A stretch of DNA of 64,000 bases, from assembly GCA_027579435.1 (NCBI GenBank), contig JANBPK010001198.1, positions 62,001 to 126,000 of the forward strand, read 5' to 3'. How positions within the stretch are numbered: the first letter of the stretch is position 1; the number at the start of each line of letters is the position of its first letter. The notes beneath the pieces were generated by a model that was not told the origin of the DNA, searched no databases, and worked only from the letters and a program-made list of their open reading frames with translations. This document shows, in pieces, positions 11,387 through 22,059 of this stretch. The translations under genes and the position numbers were made by a program. The stretch is from Candolleomyces eurysporus. Taxonomy: Eukaryota; Basidiomycota; Agaricomycetes; Agaricales; Psathyrellaceae.

Positions 11387-11569
11387 TTGGGCAGTGTATT
11401 TATGTATGATTGCTTCGTTTCCTCATCTCTACTATGTTGTATTATTGCGTCTATTTCATTAACTATTTCCGGTCGGAAAGCGCCAGAGTGTCCAGTCGCA
11501 CATTCATGAAGTATAACGTTGTTCCGCGGCAAGATCCTTCCTATTATACAGTATCTTCCCTTCACACGA

Positions 11570-13710
11570 TTAGAAGTCGTCTAGGTCTATCATGGGTTCG
11601 TCCTCCGGTGTAGGCGAGGCAGAAAGTCGACCTTCGCTGTGTTCTTCAGTCGATGCGTCCGTCGAGGAAGCCTTTGGCGGTGCCACGATATTCGAGAGCT
11701 TCCTGGAGCCAGGTATAGGCCCTAGCTTGATTTCCCTCTTGCTCGCACACAGCGCTGCAAGCTTTTCCCGCTATCACAAGAATTAGCCGGTTCCAAAGAA
11801 CTACTCATAGAACGTACCTTGTTCTGTGTGTCCTCTGTGATTTCCCCCCTGCGGTGGCCCGGTTTGAGAGTTGGGTCGAAACCAAGGGATCGAATAACGC
11901 TGCTCGAGTACGCTTTCTTGGGTTTATTGAACTCTGCCACCGCAGAATCATCCTCCGCCGTCGCCTTCTTTTTTCCTTTCGACTTGGGGTCATCCCCCTT
12001 GGCCTGAGCGGCCTCCCTCGCTTTGAGGACGACCTGCATACCCTCTCGGTCTCTCTCCAACAGTTTCTTGAGCGTGTTCTCAACTTCACTGTTGTCGAGT
12101 TTCCGTTTAGCCTTGGCTTGACCCTCTCTGCCCATACTCTCGGCCATGAACAGGGAGGGCTTGTTGCCGCTACGGACGACATGCCCCGAGATGACATACG
12201 TCGCCCCGTCACCCCCGCTAGTCGAAGGCTTTAAGCCCCACTGTCGCGCAGGGTCATAGTCGGTCTTGCGTTTGACGATAGAACTTGTTGACATGCCCCC
12301 GGTGCCCGCTGTAAACTCGGGTCGAGCAGCTCGGCGGTGCTGGACGGCATTCTGGATGTGGTATTCGCAGACGTCGCTGACACGCTTGTCTACCCAGCTC
12401 CCACAGACTTTGCCGTCCTTCTTCTTCACCGTGCACATTCCCAGATCGCGGGCTCTTCCTATGATGGCGATGGAAGATGCTGACTCGGGGGTGACGGCGA
12501 GGATGTTGTCTACTGGGTGGGGCTTGTCTGTCGTTTTCTGATGAAATGTTAGAGAGATAGTTGAATGGAATAGATAGAATCGGAAACCCACCTGATACGG
12601 TTTGAGAATCCGTGGATTGAGCAACGCGATAACGTCTCCCTCCTTCAGTTTCTCGAGAGCTTCAAACGCACCCCGACTTCCACCTTTATACACCTTCTCC
12701 GGTTTCCTTCCATCACCCTTGTCCACAAGGTCGACACTGTCCGCTTCGAACAGCAATAACGAGAGAAACGCGTCTCCACGTACGACGGCTTTGCTGCCTG
12801 TCGCTGAGGACTTTGCCCGAGCACCAAAGTCAATGAGCTTCATGTTGGTGTATTTCTTTCCAGTGGGTTTCTGCTCTTCTTTTTTCTTCTCCTTGTTCTT
12901 CTTCTGAACCTCGTCCGGCTCTAGAGCCACTGGTGCGCGAGTATACTTGATTGACCCGCGTTCAGCGACGACGGCGATAGTGACCCAGTCTCCCGGTACA
13001 GGAATGTCGTAGTGTTGCTTGTCGGGTTGGAGTCGGATGCACGAATATAATTGGGAGGGTGAGAGGAAGTATCTCCCGCTGAGATGCTCCTTGAAGTCGT
13101 CATGAGGTATTAGACGAGACTTGAGCGCGATGTTCGAGTGGGGTTCCAATTTGTCGAATGTAAGGTCGTCGGAAGGAGGGGTGTGTTCGTATGGGCCTGG
13201 TTCGAAGTCGTCGATAATGGCAAGGTTCTCGTCGCGTTTGACGATTGCTTGGTCCGTGAAGGACGTTGACCGGGTAACGGCGGCTGCAGGCTCTGGACCT
13301 GACGAGCCCGGCTGCACACTTGCGAGGTTCTTGAGAAGATTCGAGGGCCGAGGTGGAGGTGGTAGGCTAGGAGTCGACTTTCGAGATTGACTGCGACTCT
13401 GGGCTGTTTGCTTGAAGGCCGGTTGGGGTATTGGCTGCTGTCGCTGTGGTTGGTGGTCTGTCTTTCTCTTCTTTCCTACTCTTTGTCAATAAAAGTCACC
13501 CGGTCATCCTGAGTGTTACCCACTGGGAGAAGGGGTATCTGGCGCCAGAAGTTTCGGTTCTACACGTCGCCGTTTGGGAGATTCTGGCTTCGATAGTGCG
13601 ACGTTGTCGGTAGGAATTTGAGATAATTCAGCTTGTAGTGCAGCTATCTTCCTCTCTAGCTCATCCTTTCGCTGCTGCTCGGCTCCAGCGCGCCGACTCG
13701 AGGAATCCAT
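11570..13710 (-). CDS. MCM10: DNA replication factor MCM10
   Basis: Scaffold protein that binds DNA, polymerase alpha and the CMG helicase at origins and forks. A helical N-terminus (RKDELERKIAALQAELSQI) suits the coiled-coil self-association region of MCM10. It is followed by a disordered Pro/Ser region. The OB-fold region includes SRYFLSPSQ-like SGRYFLSPSQLYSC, DWVTIAVVAERGSIKY and YTNMKLIDFG. Next comes the CCCH-type zinc finger, LGMCTVKKKDGKVCGSWVDK with the later VCEYH. The C-terminal part is Lys-rich and ends PMIDLDDF-stop. Introns lie after PSG (near 13532), inside the OB-fold region (near 12595-12540) and near the 3' end (near 11815), where the last exon restores LAALCASKREIKLG. About 640 aa, in line with fungal MCM10. 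Its promoter is shared with the Lte1-like gene. Confidence 0.92.
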
Positions 13711-14107
13711 TAGTGGTGGGAGAGGAGACTTGTCGATCTACACAAGGTCGTGCGCCCCTGACGCGACAGGTCGCGTCAATAGTACACGTGATAGACGGAC
13801 ACGTGAATGCTCTGCGTGGGAAATTGAGCGCCGGCCTCTACTGGAGAGAGTCATTCCCCGAGACCCTTTTGCCCAGGCGCCCAAGGTTCCCTTCTTCGAC
13901 GACCACCACGACAGCGACGACGCGGCCCACGACGACGACGAGCACGATTTCACGTTCACCAATATACCAGCGCATCCCTTTCTCAACTTTCTCGCACGTC
14001 ACGGAAGACCTTGTATTATTTATCCCTTATCCATGAGCTTGCTCCTTTGAAATCGCGCTTTTTGACCTGCTTTCTATTGTTTCTCGTCTGCAACCGCTGT
14101 ATTGAAG
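13711..14107. promoter_or_regulatory. Bidirectional promoter MCM10/Lte1-like GEF
   Basis: About 400 bp separate the divergent start codons. The stretch 13800-13990 is rich in ACG/GAC repeats. The sequence CGCGTCA near 13770 resembles an MCB (ACGCGT) cell-cycle element only partially, so I do not claim a site. Confidence 0.45.
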
Positions 14108-17100
14108 ATGCCGACCCCCCAAGACCTCCCAGAAGAACCACCATGTGGCACCCCTCCGACCATACCTGTCATTGAGACCAATGACAGCGAACTGGAGCTA
14201 CCGACAGAGCCAGTCTCGTCGACTTCGGAGCTTTCCAAAGAACATCTCTACCCACCCGGTCTGGAACCGTCACAGGAGAAGCATGCATTTGCCCTCTCGG
14301 ATGTTGTCAACGAAGAGGACCAATCTTGGCCACCGGAACTAGCTGGAGTAGATATAAACATTGCTCGTGAGTCTTGTTTTTGTTCTCAAAAAGTCGTCTA
14401 TTCAGGTTTCAATGCAGCCGACAAAACTTACATCGAGACCTCGTCTGGTCCTGCTGCTCGCGAACTTAAACGACGATACGACCAGAGATACGGTGTGTCG
14501 CTCAATGTACGATCGCCGTACGCGATCACCGCTTTTGTGAACCAGCATGGCAAGCAAATGTTCCGTGTTGGGTGAGTTTCGATCGTTTGGTTTGTCTCCC
14601 TGTCATCATTAACCTATGAGTTGCCAGCCATCGTGAACTGTCCGCTCCTGCTGCCTCCTCCGCAGAGGTCGCAGCCGAGGTCGAAGATCGTATCCAGTCG
14701 AAAACGTCGAACGAGGCTCCCCAATCGCCTCCTCGCACAAGACGACGCTCGCGAATGAGCATGCACACACTCTTCCCCCCCAATGTGTTTGCGACGCACC
14801 GCCCGACGACCACAGCACCTCCTCTTAACTCTGCCCCGAAAAAACTCCGCAAGGCAAGGTCTATCCCAGACATGGCAAGCATCGGCGGGAGTGAAGTCAA
14901 CGAGCACGGCGAATTGGTCATCAGCCCACCATCGGTGCCCACACACAACGGTCGTGCCCACTCGCAGAGCGTGACAGCGATGGACATGCCCCGTTTCTCT
15001 CAGTCCAGCCGAATATCCCTCTCCCATCGTGGAGGCGACATCTTCGCTGATGTGATGGATTCGTTTCCGCCTCTATCTAGCGCCTCGTCTCGCAGCTTCC
15101 CCGGCCCCGCCTCCTTTGTTCATACCAACGATTCCAGTGACTCCCGCCCCATCATCGCGCATCCCTTCGGTGTCGGTGTCTCCTTTGAGACACCTCTGCA
15201 GAAACCCCTACCTANGCTNACCTTGACCAGCTTCCCGCTCCCCGCCATATTCGTCTCATGCAATCCTTCGAGTCCGGCCTAACCGCGCGCCANGGATGAT
15301 CCCCGCGCTAGCACCCCGGAAATGGAAGAGCACCGACCACCGTCTGCGATTAGGGTCCGGAATTCTTTTGTCGCCGAGACACAGTCACGACCGTCCTCGA
15401 CCTACGAGCCACCTGCCGAGGCCTCGATGCTCACGGAATACGCGAGGACCGTCTTTGACGTCCTCCAAACCTACCGCGGCTTACCTGATCTGGACAAGCT
15501 GGGCTCAGCCTCGGAGGCGACGACGGTGAAGATTTCGCTGTCGTCGGAGACATCCGCTGTACCCAGAGATGATCCTCGGTTCGTCATATGGGGCGAGTTG
15601 ACTCCAGAACATGATGCGGATGATAGCGTCACTTCGGATATCGGGTCCTCCATGTCGAAACGACGGAGCAGCAAGGCATCGCGAACTACCCATTCAGATG
15701 CTTCTAGCCATTCCCCTACTCGCCCTTCTCGCATCCTGGTGGCCGCCACCATTGAACGATGGATTGCCCAACTCACAAGCGACCTCAACTACGACGAACT
15801 CCTGGATTTCTTCCTCACCTATCGAACATATATCAGTGGCGTGGACCTTTGCCATCTTCTCATTTCTCGGTTCCAGTGGGCTTTGCAACAGCCGAAGAAC
15901 TCGCAGGACGAGACAGTCCGGCGAATTGTACGCGTTCGCACATTTGTTGCGATTCGATATTGGCTTTTGACATTCTTCAACGTGGATTTCATACCCAACC
16001 GAGAACTTCGATTGCTGATGTCGAATTGGTTGAATACCCTTATCCACGATCCTCTCCTGAAACAGCATTCAGACGGCTTGGTAAGTCTTCTTTAAAGTAT
16101 GGTGCTGTCACCGTCTGACTTGGTTTTCTCAGGGAATCGTGCGACGTCTTGTCAAGGTAGCGAAGGACTGCAAGCAGGCTCACATACGTCCTGATGCCAC
16201 TGGCGACAAAGAACGGAGAAAGAGCGCGTTTGTGACCAAATCTGAAAAGGTCAAGACGCACGTCTTGGGTCAAAAGTTTGCAGAGGCGGTTCTGAAAGAT
16301 GATGAAGACTCTGATGTTGATCTTGATTTTCTTCCTGACGAAGCTACTTCGGAAGACAGTCCTCTGAGCGTCAAAGATGGAGCCAACGCACATCTGGCTG
16401 CCGGCCATGTCGGCGCAATCGGCCCCTCCCGTCCCGCTTCCCTTCCCATTTCATCCTTCAATATCCTTCAGCGGATTGACCAAGCGACGGGTTCCGCTTC
16501 GACCGATTCCGAGGCTGTGCATGTGCCCGTTCCGCTACCAATGCAAAACAGTTCCCTTTCTCGCGCATTCGTGAAGACGATTGGACGCTTGGGACGATTG
16601 AAACGTGTCCTCAACTCGCGATCAAGTGCTCGCAATTCTTTGAATCCATGCACTGGCGTTTCAGCTTTCGACTTGGAGCTTTCGGTGTCAAGAGATCTTC
16701 TCGCAGTCAATGGAGGCGTCGAGCAATATCTGAAGAATATGGAGCCTCTGTCGAATCGCAGACAAGCGCCACCCCCTCTCACCCTGCCTCAAACCTCACC
16801 AAGAGCGGGCGCTACAGCTGGGCCCTCTGGCCTCCAATCGGTTTCGTCCATAAGCCTCGCGCAGGCACCCTCCGCATCCAGCAGACCTTCACCACCTGGA
16901 ATACCTCAACCATCTACTCTATTGACCGTGCAGCAACCCATTACTCCAACTACGCCTACCCCTACACATCACTATACCCACGAACAGTCTTTAGACGACA
17001 CCTCCCCGCCTTCCCCAGATAAATCTATCCCCTCTGAAGCACCGCCTAATTACGATGACCCGTTTTCCGCTTCCTTACCAACTCCACCACCAGAAGAATC

Positions 17101-19325
17101 CCAGCAGGCCTATCCGGATACCAACTCGCTCAATCGTTCAGAACGATCCCAGGTACATGCCAGCAGCCACACTCTGTCAATCGTCCCATCATCGCACCGA
17201 GCAGAGTCGATCAGGTCGTTCGCCTCGTCAACAGGTTCTCTCGGTGAAGTTTTGGACGGTTCTGGGAGCATGCAGCCGTTGTTCACGAGGTCCATCGAGC
17301 CTTTCCACGAGCCTTACCACGAACCTTTCAACGAGCATTTCGATATTGTGTCCCTCGACGATTTCGACATGTCGGATACGTCGTCCGAGGTCCATGGTTC
17401 CGGTCCGTTGGCGCCACCCGGGTTGCGAAGAGAGCCGCGTAGGCTGCCTACACGGAAGGACTTCGAGTTTTTGCCTCGCAGATCGGAAGTTTCGTCGATG
17501 GGTATCATCTCGCGTGCGTCGGTGCTGTCGGGACCTCCTAGTTCTACGACTTCGTCTGTTTCGATCACTGGTGAAGGGGCTCAGCAGCCTTACCCACAGC
17601 CGATCCAGCAATGGCAGATGAATGCGTTGCTGGATTCATTGAGCATTGATGAGGAAGGAGATGGGGATGTCGAAGCTGCGTTGAAGAGGCTGGAAGGTCA
17701 GATTAACCCACAGAAGGTGCAGGAGAAGAAATCAAAGGTGGACGGCTGGGTGAAGCAGATACAGGCTAGGCTGGCTGCGGGTGACTACGAACATGAAGAG
17801 TCGAGGTTCCCTGTTGATTCGGACGAGGAAGACGAAGGCGGTGAAGACGAGGACGATGACGAGGACGATGACGAGCACGAGTCTGTCAGTCAACACAACT
17901 TTGCGATGTATCCTCCTGGGTTGGAACGTAGCGCGTCTGGTGATGGGTCCGAGATTTCTGATGGCGGCGGGCTTCCTCATACTCCCATGCCGCACCAGCA
18001 AAGCCTCGGCGTTCCTCCGGTCTCTTCATCGTCGTCGTCGGAAGTGGGATCGACTGCCCGCTCTGAGGAGGCGAAACCAGCCGTCGAGGATGTCGTGCCA
18101 ATCGAAATCCTGCGAAGTCGAGTCTCTACCATCCTACCACCAGTGCCAGGTCCAGAACTCCCAACTTTCATTCCAGCCAAGTTTTCCAAGCATGATACAC
18201 TGCGGGTGCATCAGTCCTTTATCCTGAGCTATCGGGCAGTCACGTTGGCCGAGCAGTTCAGCATGATCGATCGGGAATTGTTCATGGGGGTCAAATTTGA
18301 GGAGCTGGTCACGGACGAGTGGATGGCGACCGTGGAAGTCAATGTCTATGATTGGTCCCAATATCTGAAAGATAGGGCGACATGGAAGGCTGAGCATCGG
18401 AACGGGGAGAAAACGACAGCTTTGGCCGCGTTGAGGGCGAGGTTCAACCTGATGGCGAACTTTGTGATCTCCGAGATTGTTTTGACCCCGCCGAATCAGA
18501 GACCGATGGTTGTGGCCAAGTTCATCCGGGTTGCATGGGTATGTGGTTCATCTATTTTTCCTCAAGAATATTGTGCTAATCTGTTGTCGTCCAGAAATCG
18601 TACCAGTTGAGCAACTTCAACACCCTGGTTGCTATCATTGCGGCCTTGCAGGGCGATCGGGTTGCCTATGCCATGCGTAAGCCTGGGTGGAATAAGATAG
18701 GGTCCTTCGAGAGCCGAGTCTATCGTGATTTGAAGGTCTTCGTCAGTGGCAGCAATGACTTCGCCTTGATTCGCTCAGCGGTCGAAGCGATAGTCGAATC
18801 TAAACCCAAGGATACCGGTTCTCATGCCCCCTCGATAGCGAGCGGCTCCGGAGCCGAAGGTCAGGGCAAGGGCAAGGTGGCGGCTGAGTCACGACCCACC
18901 GTTCCCACTGCGTGCATCCCCTTCATTGGTAAGTTGTTTCTTTTGAACAGCCCGTATTAAGAGATTGACATGGCCGTGTAGGTATCTATTTGGCTCAGCT
19001 GCAAAGGCTCAAGCGACTCCCTGACCTTATCGATCCCACCTCGCCCAACGAAAGCGTCAAAATGGATAATGGTGAATTCGATCCACTAGCCCATCCGGAA
19101 GTCTTCGATGCGCTGGCTCCCCTCCCCCCAACCATGCGTCTGGAACCCCTTGTGAACATCCACAAGCAGAGAAAGATTGCAGCCGTGATCAAATCGCTTG
19201 TCGCCAGTCAACATGTTGCCAGTAGAGTGAACTTTGAAGTCGACAAGAAGCTATTCCAACGGTGCCTGAGACTGCGGGCGCTCGAACCTGACATGCTGCA
19301 GAGGGCATTGGCCGTCTATGACTGA
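14108..19325 (+). CDS. Ras guanine-nucleotide exchange factor, Lte1-like (RasGEF_N + RasGEF)
   Basis: Large exchange factor of about 1,650 aa in six exons. The N-terminal third is disordered. A RasGEF_N domain begins at ILVAATIERWIAQLTSDLNY and runs through DFFLTYRTYISGVDLCHLLI, ETVRRIVRVRTFVAIRYWLL and LLMSNWLNTLIHDPLL. A long Ser/Pro/acidic linker follows (about 16.3-18.1 kb). The catalytic RasGEF domain then includes AVTLAEQFSMIDRELFMGVK, FNLMANFVISEIVLTPPNQR, WKSYQLSNFNTLVAIIAALQ and VPTACIPFIG. It ends with LEPLVNIHKQRKIAAVIKSL. Separation of the two domains by a long linker is the Lte1 architecture; Lte1 in yeast acts in mitotic exit, but catalytic targets of basidiomycete relatives are not known to me. 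Ns at 15215, 15219 and 15293 break the frame; skipping them yields PLPSYLDQLPAPRHIRLM and LTARQDDPRASTPEME. The true start is ATG at 14108. Confidence 0.88.
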
Positions 19326-19749
19326 TTGGTTGAAGTTGATGCGTAACGTCGGACTATGAATGTCATCTACTGTATCGCTATTTTTGCTCTCGACAATGGC
19401 CCCATGCATTGGGTCGTCTCCTTTCTCCTTATGTTATTGTAACTCTCTGATCTGACATTTTTGGAGGAATCCCGATGATTTATTTCCTGTTACATAGACT
19501 TCTGTTTTCTCCTCATTTTGGCTGCAGCCTTTGCACATTGTTGGGTAATTTATGTGTATAATGGTTTCAATTCTACAAGTATCCCGGGTTCAGTCAGACT
19601 GGAAGCCAGACAGCCTGAAACCTGAAACCTTTACTTACCCACGAGTTGGATATGGTCAGCACGATCATATTGCTAGACAGGACATAGCTGACCAGGTTTA
19701 TCTTTCTGATCCTCAATATCGCTCGGTCTTGTTTTTGACGAAATAATGG
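19326..19749. other. 3' flank of Lte1-like gene
   Basis: This is A/T-rich sequence after the Lte1-like stop. No gene is supported. Confidence 0.4.
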
Positions 19750-20430
19750 CCAAATTATAGTCTGATGCGGCCTCGGTGGGATTCCTCACATCATGGTATG
19801 GACTATCACTGCAATGTAAGTTCTGTAAGGAGACAAAGGTAACTCAGGCTGAGGAAAATATTGCAACGATAGACGCCAGTTTGGATGAAATGGTTTGCGT
19901 GTATACAAGCCAAACGCAGAAAATCAAGTACCTCAATGAGCTGTCGGATGCAGTCGACGAGTTCCCCGATGACCAATGGGGAAGTGAGGCCTTCTTAGCT
20001 GAAAGCGTTATGCTGTCCATTACGTGTTCCCTCCAAAATTAAAGTGCTCATACTATTCTTTCCAGGTAACGATGTACAGTGGTTTCGTGCCGAAGCAGAA
20101 GTGATGCGAGTGCTCAGTGGGAAAGAAAACTTATGGGACCCTTCCGATGCATTCAATATTTCGACAAACTTGCCAAGGTCTGGAACGCCATCGCAACCAC
20201 TAGCGCGTCTAGGCAAATATCTGGGAAGGCATCGTTCGCCAAAGAAAACTTCGAACCGAGCCAAACAAGTCCGCAGCATATTCGATCAATTACCCTACCA
20301 TAAAGAGGTCAGTGAACCAACCGTGCTCGAGTCCAAGGGAGAATGTGCGAAGCTGGAGAAAGAGATGGAAAAGGTCATGCCGCCTCCGCTTCAAGTTGGC
20401 CATCCCCCAAGTAGGTTCGATCATTAAGTA
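19750..20430 (+). pseudogene. Decayed transposase-like relic (KDZ-type possible)
   Basis: Fragments of a helical protein appear in different frames. They read EENIATIDASLDEMVCVYTS, TQKIKYLNELSDAVDEFPDD and DVQWFRAEAEVMR, and then, after a frame change, FRCIQYFDKLAKVWNAIATT and ISGKASFAKENFE. The order and character (W-x-R-x-EAE-x-xR followed by a helical RCI-x-YF-x-K...VW) remind me of the C-terminal region of Kyakuja-Dileera-Zisupton transposases common in agaricomycetes. The frame is broken at least twice and no start, DDE residues or terminal repeats are visible. I am moderately sure it is a gene relic and less sure of the family. Confidence 0.4.
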
Positions 20431-20698
20431 GCGATCTCTACTTTGTTTCTGTTTTCCTTACTTTGTCCTCTTCAAGTCAGTTTCAATACGCGTACGATTT
20501 CGACTCAATCTAAGTAGGATTTAAATAGCCTGTACGTCGCATTGTGCACACCCGTAATAAGCCCGAACTCCAGCTACTTTGGCCTCTTCACAACGATTTA
20601 AATACTTCTGAGCATGCCGTGGGCCAGTATATAAATATAGACGTGGGGTTTTGAGTGTTTTCCAAGGAGTGTCCAACTTCATTGTTTTATGTTTCCTT

Positions 20699-20981
20699 TT
20701 ATGGTTCCACTGACTTTCTTGTCCTCCTCTTTCGCCCTGCAAAGACAAAGTTAGAAACACATTGCGACGTGTAGAGTTATGCCGGATAGAATTACCCTTG
20801 ACCTTGATCTCTCAGTGGCTGGTCGTCCCACTGGGCTCTAAATCAATGGTCGTCGTGGTCAGCACTATCAAAACTATCGTGGACCAAAGACTTTGGAAAC
20901 TCACTGAACATCGGCGTGATCGTCGAAAGTCAGATCAGAAACTTCGAGCCCATCCTCGTAGTTCTCAACGGTGATGCTCAT
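20699..20981 (-). CDS. Small hypothetical acidic protein
   Basis: I do not recognise this protein. It is a short split frame: MSITVENYEDGLEVSDLTFD opens exon 1, a GT-AG intron of about 85 nt follows, then AQWDDQPLRDQ, a second intron of about 65 nt, and GRKRRTRKSVEP before a stop. About 50 aa with an acidic first half and a basic tail. The three exons share one frame and each border has good splice signals (GTGAGT donor, TTTGCAG acceptor), which is why I list it. There is no signal peptide and no CAAX end, so it is not a mating pheromone precursor. Confidence 0.35.
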
Positions 20982-22059
20982 GGCTGCCAAATATACTCTT
21001 CTGTAATTATAGCGGTTCATTTGGGGTTATACATGCTCGTTGAACGAAACACTTACTCTACGCTGAGCGTCTCTGGGTGAGATATATGCCCTCTCAGTTG
21101 GGTATGGGATCGGAAGGAGGTTGGTTTTGTGACACTGTCACGATCGCTGACCCTTATATACGGAGGAGTGGTCATTCCCCTAACCCAACGACCGCAGCAC
21201 TGGACGCCTTGCTCCTCCCTCGTTTCCACTGCGGGCTTATGGATACATGGAGGCTTAAGGTTTGATCTCAACCATCGCCTACAAGCAATATCGATCGTAA
21301 CCGGAAAAACCAGCATACCTGTCACACGAGGCCTGATAAGGCTCTGCAGCGTGGTATCCGACAGCAAATATTGGAGTGTTTCGCATGACAATCTCATCCT
21401 CTCCATCTCTGAAGGATTCTGAAAGTGAAAAGATACATTAAGATGCTCACAGGGAAAACCAGAGGCGCACGAAGATGACCCATCTCTGGAAAAGGCTCAT
21501 TACCAGACGTGATGGGTTGGGCATTGCGGCGCGCCGATATAGCAACGCCGGGTGATATACACTAGCCGACGCCTCGAGGCTCGGCGACTGGTGTAGGCAA
21601 GGCATTGAATCATTCTGCGGAGATTCAGTTGGTGGATCTGTCCGACATCAGTAAATGAATGGAAGGACATGAAATCAAGGCCTAGATAGAGAGCCTTTCT
21701 TCCTTTTCTCCAAAAACATCGTTTCAGGTTTACGATCCTTCAAACTCACTGAGTTCTGTTGGGCCTCTTGAACATTGGCTTCGTAAACGGGCGCTTGGGA
21801 ACTACGCCTTGAAGCAGAACACCCTCGTCGCTTAGAGGTGCAATCTAAGTCTCGAAATTAAATGGCACCCAACGCAACGACTGCAGTCTACTAAGAATAG
21901 ACAGACGCCTATCGGGGGCTGTGCTGTCTGGTTTGAGCAAGTTCTGAGCAAGTTCTGACACAGTGACAGGAAGCTTGGGCCTCATGACCGCCTCATGTTG
22001 GAACTTACGGACACCGCCTCATTTCCGACACTCCCCTTTGCGGTCGACCACCAACTCCA
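20982..22059. other. Intergenic region with an imperfect palindrome
   Basis: This is about 1.1 kb without a supported gene. It contains an imperfect inverted repeat at 21559-21594 and probably the promoter of the NACHT-TPR gene. Open frames here have no recognisable content. Confidence 0.4.
21559..21594. repeat. Imperfect 36-bp palindrome
   Basis: The arms ACACTAGCCGA and TCGGCGACTGGTGT flank the perfect core GCCTCGAGGC. The arms pair with a three-base bulge, so a hairpin could form. It may be a factor-binding site or an end of a decayed element; nothing else supports either. Confidence 0.45.

Noticed and set aside
13760..13790. Cell-cycle MCB box before MCM10
   Set aside because: Only a partial match to ACGCGT is present, which is not enough to call.
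20699..20981. Mating pheromone precursor
   Set aside because: The predicted product lacks a C-terminal CAAX motif.
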